Shown in pieces: positions 61,592 through 64,000 of a stretch of DNA of 64,000 bases. How positions within the stretch are numbered: the stretch's first letter is position 1; every line of letters begins with the position of its first letter. The DNA is from Paenibacillus endophyticus. GTDB lineage: Bacteria > Bacillota > Bacilli > Paenibacillales > Paenibacillaceae. Below the pieces are notes generated by a model. The model worked only from the letters and a program-made list of their open reading frames with translations, was not told where the DNA came from and ran no database searches. The stretch lies in the NCBI RefSeq assembly GCF_014192395.1, contig NZ_JACHXW010000001.1:310001-374000 (forward strand). Direction: 5' to 3'. The position numbers and the translations under genes are program-made.

Positions 61592-62422
61592 ATGAAAAAA
61601 AAGATTAAAGCTAATGACGTCGTTGTTTTCGCCGTTACATTTGTCATCGCGATCATATTCGCTTTCCCGATTTACTTTAACATCATGTCCGCTTTCAAGA
61701 GCAACGGGGAGATTATGCGTGATGCCATCGCTTTCCCGAAAGGACTGTATCTGGACAGCTTCAAATATTTGCTTACGGAAACGCAATATCCAGCCGCTAT
61801 GCTTAACAGCGCGATCCTAACCTTCGCATCGATTGTCGCTATGGTTCTTGTTATCCCGATGGCGGCGTACGCCATAGAGCGGACAAACAGCAAATGGACA
61901 AACAGCGTGTTTACTTATTTTCTGTTCGGGATGATGGTTCCGTTCCAGGTCTACATGATACCATTATTCAAGCAGCTCAAAATGATCGGTTTGTTCGGTA
62001 CGCTGACAGGTCCAATCCTTGTCTATATTTCTGGCTCAGTGGGCTTCGGCGTCCTGCTCTACACAAGCTTCCTCAAAGGAATTCCAAAAGAAATTGAGGA
62101 ATCCGCAGAAATTGACGGCTGCTCCAGAACCGGTATTTTCTGGCGCATCGTATTCCCACTGCTTGGGCCGGTTACGGCAAGCATGGTCGTCCTTCAAGGA
62201 CTTGGCATTTGGAATGACTTCTTGATGCCGATGATGGTGCTTCCGGCAGGCCAAGCCAAAACGATGATTGTGGAGCTATTCTATTATGTCGGAGAATTCT
62301 CGTCGCGCTGGGATATGATATTCGCGGGAACGACCATGTCGCTCATTCCGGTGCTCATTGCATTCCTTTCGCTACAGAAATATTTCGTCAAAGGCGTCTC
62401 GTCGGGCGCGATTAAGGGCTAA
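61592..62422 (+). CDS. Sugar ABC transporter permease (MalG/UgpE type)
   Basis: The 276-residue membrane protein has six spans and the EAA loop EESAEIDGCSRTGIFWRIVFP. It starts one base after the previous stop behind AGAGAGGTG, so the two permeases are translated together. Its C-terminus (QKYFVKGVSSGAIKG) is the usual end for this family. Confidence 0.94.
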   Translation: MKKKIKANDVVVFAVTFVIAIIFAFPIYFNIMSAFKSNGEIMRDAIAFPKGLYLDSFKYLLTETQYPAAMLNSAILTFASIVAMVLVIPMAAYAIERTNSKWTNSVFTYFLFGMMVPFQVYMIPLFKQLKMIGLFGTLTGPILVYISGSVGFGVLLYTSFLKGIPKEIEESAEIDGCSRTGIFWRIVFPLLGPVTASMVVLQGLGIWNDFLMPMMVLPAGQAKTMIVELFYYVGEFSSRWDMIFAGTTMSLIPVLIAFLSLQKYFVKGVSSGAIKG

Positions 62423-62582
62423 GCACAAACGAACAATCGAAGCGTATCGCCTACAGCCGGAAGCTCCTTTCAAGGACTTTCCGGCTCTAGCTATTGGATC
62501 CGTGTCTTCGGGAAGCGGGTATCCGGATGAACAAGATATGGTAAGATAAAGGATGGACGGCTTGGTTGAGAGGAGGGTGCGG

Positions 62583-64000
62583 ATGAAAGCATGGCGGCTT
62601 AGATGGAACAGCGTGTTCGTGAAGTTTTCGGTTGCTTTTATATTAGTGGGACTGATTCCCTTATTCGCGCTGAGCTATTTCTCCGTTCAAACCTTTACTG
62701 GGCATGTAGAGCGTTACACGAACGATAATTTGCGACAGATGGTTCTCTATATCAGCTACAATTTGAACTCTGCATTCAATAATTACAATGAAATATCCAT
62801 GTTGATGTACACCGGCCGATACGAGGGAATGCAGGACAGCTTCTCGGACAATCAGACGCGCAACGTGAATGAATTGCAGCAAATCAACTCCGTTCCCATC
62901 GATGCGTTTCTCAAAATGATCATGTACAGCGATCGCTATATAACAAGCGCTTATTTCGTGCGCACGACTGACAAAAAGCTTTTCTATCAAACCAAAGAAA
63001 ACAAAGTCGTGATATCGGAGCAGCTGCCCGTCGGTGAATGGCTCGATACGATGAAGGAAGATCCTACGGGGCTCATGATCTATCCGACACATGACGATTA
63101 TTATATTTTTAATTCCCAAGACAAGGTTATTACGATCGGTCGCAATTTAATCGATACGTCAGGCACGCTTACAAAGGATCCCAAAATCGTGGGCACTTTG
63201 TTTTTTGACGTGGATGCCAAAGTGGCAGATCAATTTCTGCGCGAGTTGAACTTGGGAGAGAAGGACGAGCTTTACGTGCTCGATGGCAAGGAACGCCCCT
63301 ATTTCAGCAATAAACAATTGGCATCCATCCCATCTCCGCTATCAACGGATTCAGACAGGGATAAGCTCATTCTAAGCGAGGAGATTCCGTTCATAAAAGG
63401 CAAGCTGCTCGTTAAATTCGAGAATACCGAAATTTATAAACAGCTTGGAACGACCAGCACAGCCGTATATATCGCAATCGGAATCTGCTCGCTCGTGCTT
63501 ATCATTATGGGGACCTGGTTCTCCAGGCGCCTTGCCGCACCTATACGCGGGCTGATCAAGCAGATGACCAAGGTGGAATCCGGCAATCTGGAAATTCAAA
63601 TCGAAGTGAAAAGCAATGATGAAATGGGCAGGCTGGCGCATGGCTTCAACCGAATGGTCGACCGCCTGCAAGTGTTCATCAATGAGGCTTACGTAGCGGA
63701 GATCAAGCAGAAGCAGACGGAGCTGAACGCGCTGAAGAGCCAAATTCGCCCGCATTATTTATACAATACGCTGGAGGTTATCCGCATGAATGCCGTTCAC
63801 AGCGATGCGGACGAAGTTGCGGATATGATTCTCTCCTTATCGAATCAATTGAAATACGTCATTGACTATGGCGAGGATTGGGTGAGTATTCAGCGTGAGC
63901 TGGAGCATCTGAAGGACTATTTCTACATTATTCAAGTAAGATTCGAGAATCGGTTCGAGCTTCGATGCGACATCGCTGAGGATGTGAATATGGATTGGCC
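62583..64000 (+). CDS. YesM-type sensor histidine kinase (partial, C-terminus outside window)
   Basis: From the ATG at 62583, after GAGGAGGG, the frame stays open to the window edge (about 472 codons). There are two membrane spans (about residues 14-35 and 292-312) around a large external sensor. A HAMP domain and the His-kinase box QIRPHYLYNTLEVIRMN follow; the YesM group usually has PHFLYN. The ATPase domain is cut off. Such kinases pair with AraC-type response regulators and control adjacent sugar operons. It lies 160 bases after the permeases; a weak hairpin (62455-62486) separates them. Confidence 0.92.
   Translation, partial: MKAWRLRWNSVFVKFSVAFILVGLIPLFALSYFSVQTFTGHVERYTNDNLRQMVLYISYNLNSAFNNYNEISMLMYTGRYEGMQDSFSDNQTRNVNELQQINSVPIDAFLKMIMYSDRYITSAYFVRTTDKKLFYQTKENKVVISEQLPVGEWLDTMKEDPTGLMIYPTHDDYYIFNSQDKVITIGRNLIDTSGTLTKDPKIVGTLFFDVDAKVADQFLRELNLGEKDELYVLDGKERPYFSNKQLASIPSPLSTDSDRDKLILSEEIPFIKGKLLVKFENTEIYKQLGTTSTAVYIAIGICSLVLIIMGTWFSRRLAAPIRGLIKQMTKVESGNLEIQIEVKSNDEMGRLAHGFNRMVDRLQVFINEAYVAEIKQKQTELNALKSQIRPHYLYNTLEVIRMNAVHSDADEVADMILSLSNQLKYVIDYGEDWVSIQRELEHLKDYFYIIQVRFENRFELRCDIAEDVNMDW

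Noticed and set aside
62455..62486. Terminator between the permease and YesM-type kinase genes
   Set aside because: AGCCGGAAG pairs with CTTTCCGGCT but no T-run follows, so it is at most a weak hairpin.
1..64000. Prophage, insertion sequence, integron, rRNA or tRNA genes
   Set aside because: No transposase, integrase or structural phage protein is encoded, and I noticed no rRNA-like stretch or tRNA cloverleaf. A dedicated tRNA scan was not possible.

Overview
The window looks like chromosomal DNA of a Paenibacillus-type spore-former (Bacillota, Paenibacillaceae). The basis is a near-even base composition, strong AGGAGG-type ribosome sites with frequent TTG/GTG starts, many two-component systems, AraC regulators and YesM-type sugar sensors, sugar importers without their own ATPase, and U-tailed hairpin terminators. 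I see no rRNA, tRNA, CRISPR array, insertion sequence or phage gene. Species cannot be assigned.

Layout. 1-9.1 kb: a truncated AI-2E family permease, a polysaccharide deacetylase, an ECF sigma/anti-sigma pair, ilvD, and a VanRS-like two-component system followed by a serine D,D-carboxypeptidase. 9.1-14 kb: a urease operon ureABCFGD without ureE, behind a sigma-A promoter carrying a GlnR/TnrA-like box. 14.2-20.9 kb: a MarR regulator and a nucleoside-uptake operon (BMP lipoprotein, double ATPase, two permeases) that continues into a molybdopterin oxidoreductase and a nucleoside phosphorylase. Together with urease this suggests nitrogen and nucleoside scavenging. 20.9-29.5 kb: sugar-related genes (AraC regulators, GH4 alpha-galactosidase with a cre box, Gfo/Idh/MocA oxidoreductase, esterase, a GntR-solute-binding-protein fusion regulator, a decayed acetyl-xylan-esterase-like gene) and an exonuclease.

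29.7-44.3 kb: an MFS transporter, a hydrolase divergent from a WYL regulator, a diguanylate cyclase, an orphan BceAB-type ABC transporter, lipoproteins including a serpin, a UMF1-type MFS protein, and a two-component system with a beta-propeller-like lipoprotein. 44.5-50.3 kb is the most unusual region: a compact RiPP-like locus with a nucleotidyltransferase, a 48-residue precursor-like peptide, an HPr-kinase-like protein, a PqqD-type recognition protein, an S24/S26 peptidase, an ABC exporter with an N-terminal extension and zinc ribbon, and a DUF1854 protein. It resembles paeninodin-type lasso peptide loci but has no lasso cyclase and no B2 protease, so the product class is probably different.

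50.4-56 kb: an SDR dehydrogenase, a MOSC protein, a third two-component system, and a secreted peptidoglycan-binding protein with a long Gly-Gly-Gly-Ala tract and a 42-bp tandem repeat. 56.3-64 kb: a polysaccharide-utilisation locus (GH43, GH88, sugar ABC lipoprotein, two permeases and a truncated YesM-type sensor kinase). A 96/97-bp hairpin-rich dispersed repeat occurs twice, at 4062-4157 and 37291-37387, each time just after a terminator.
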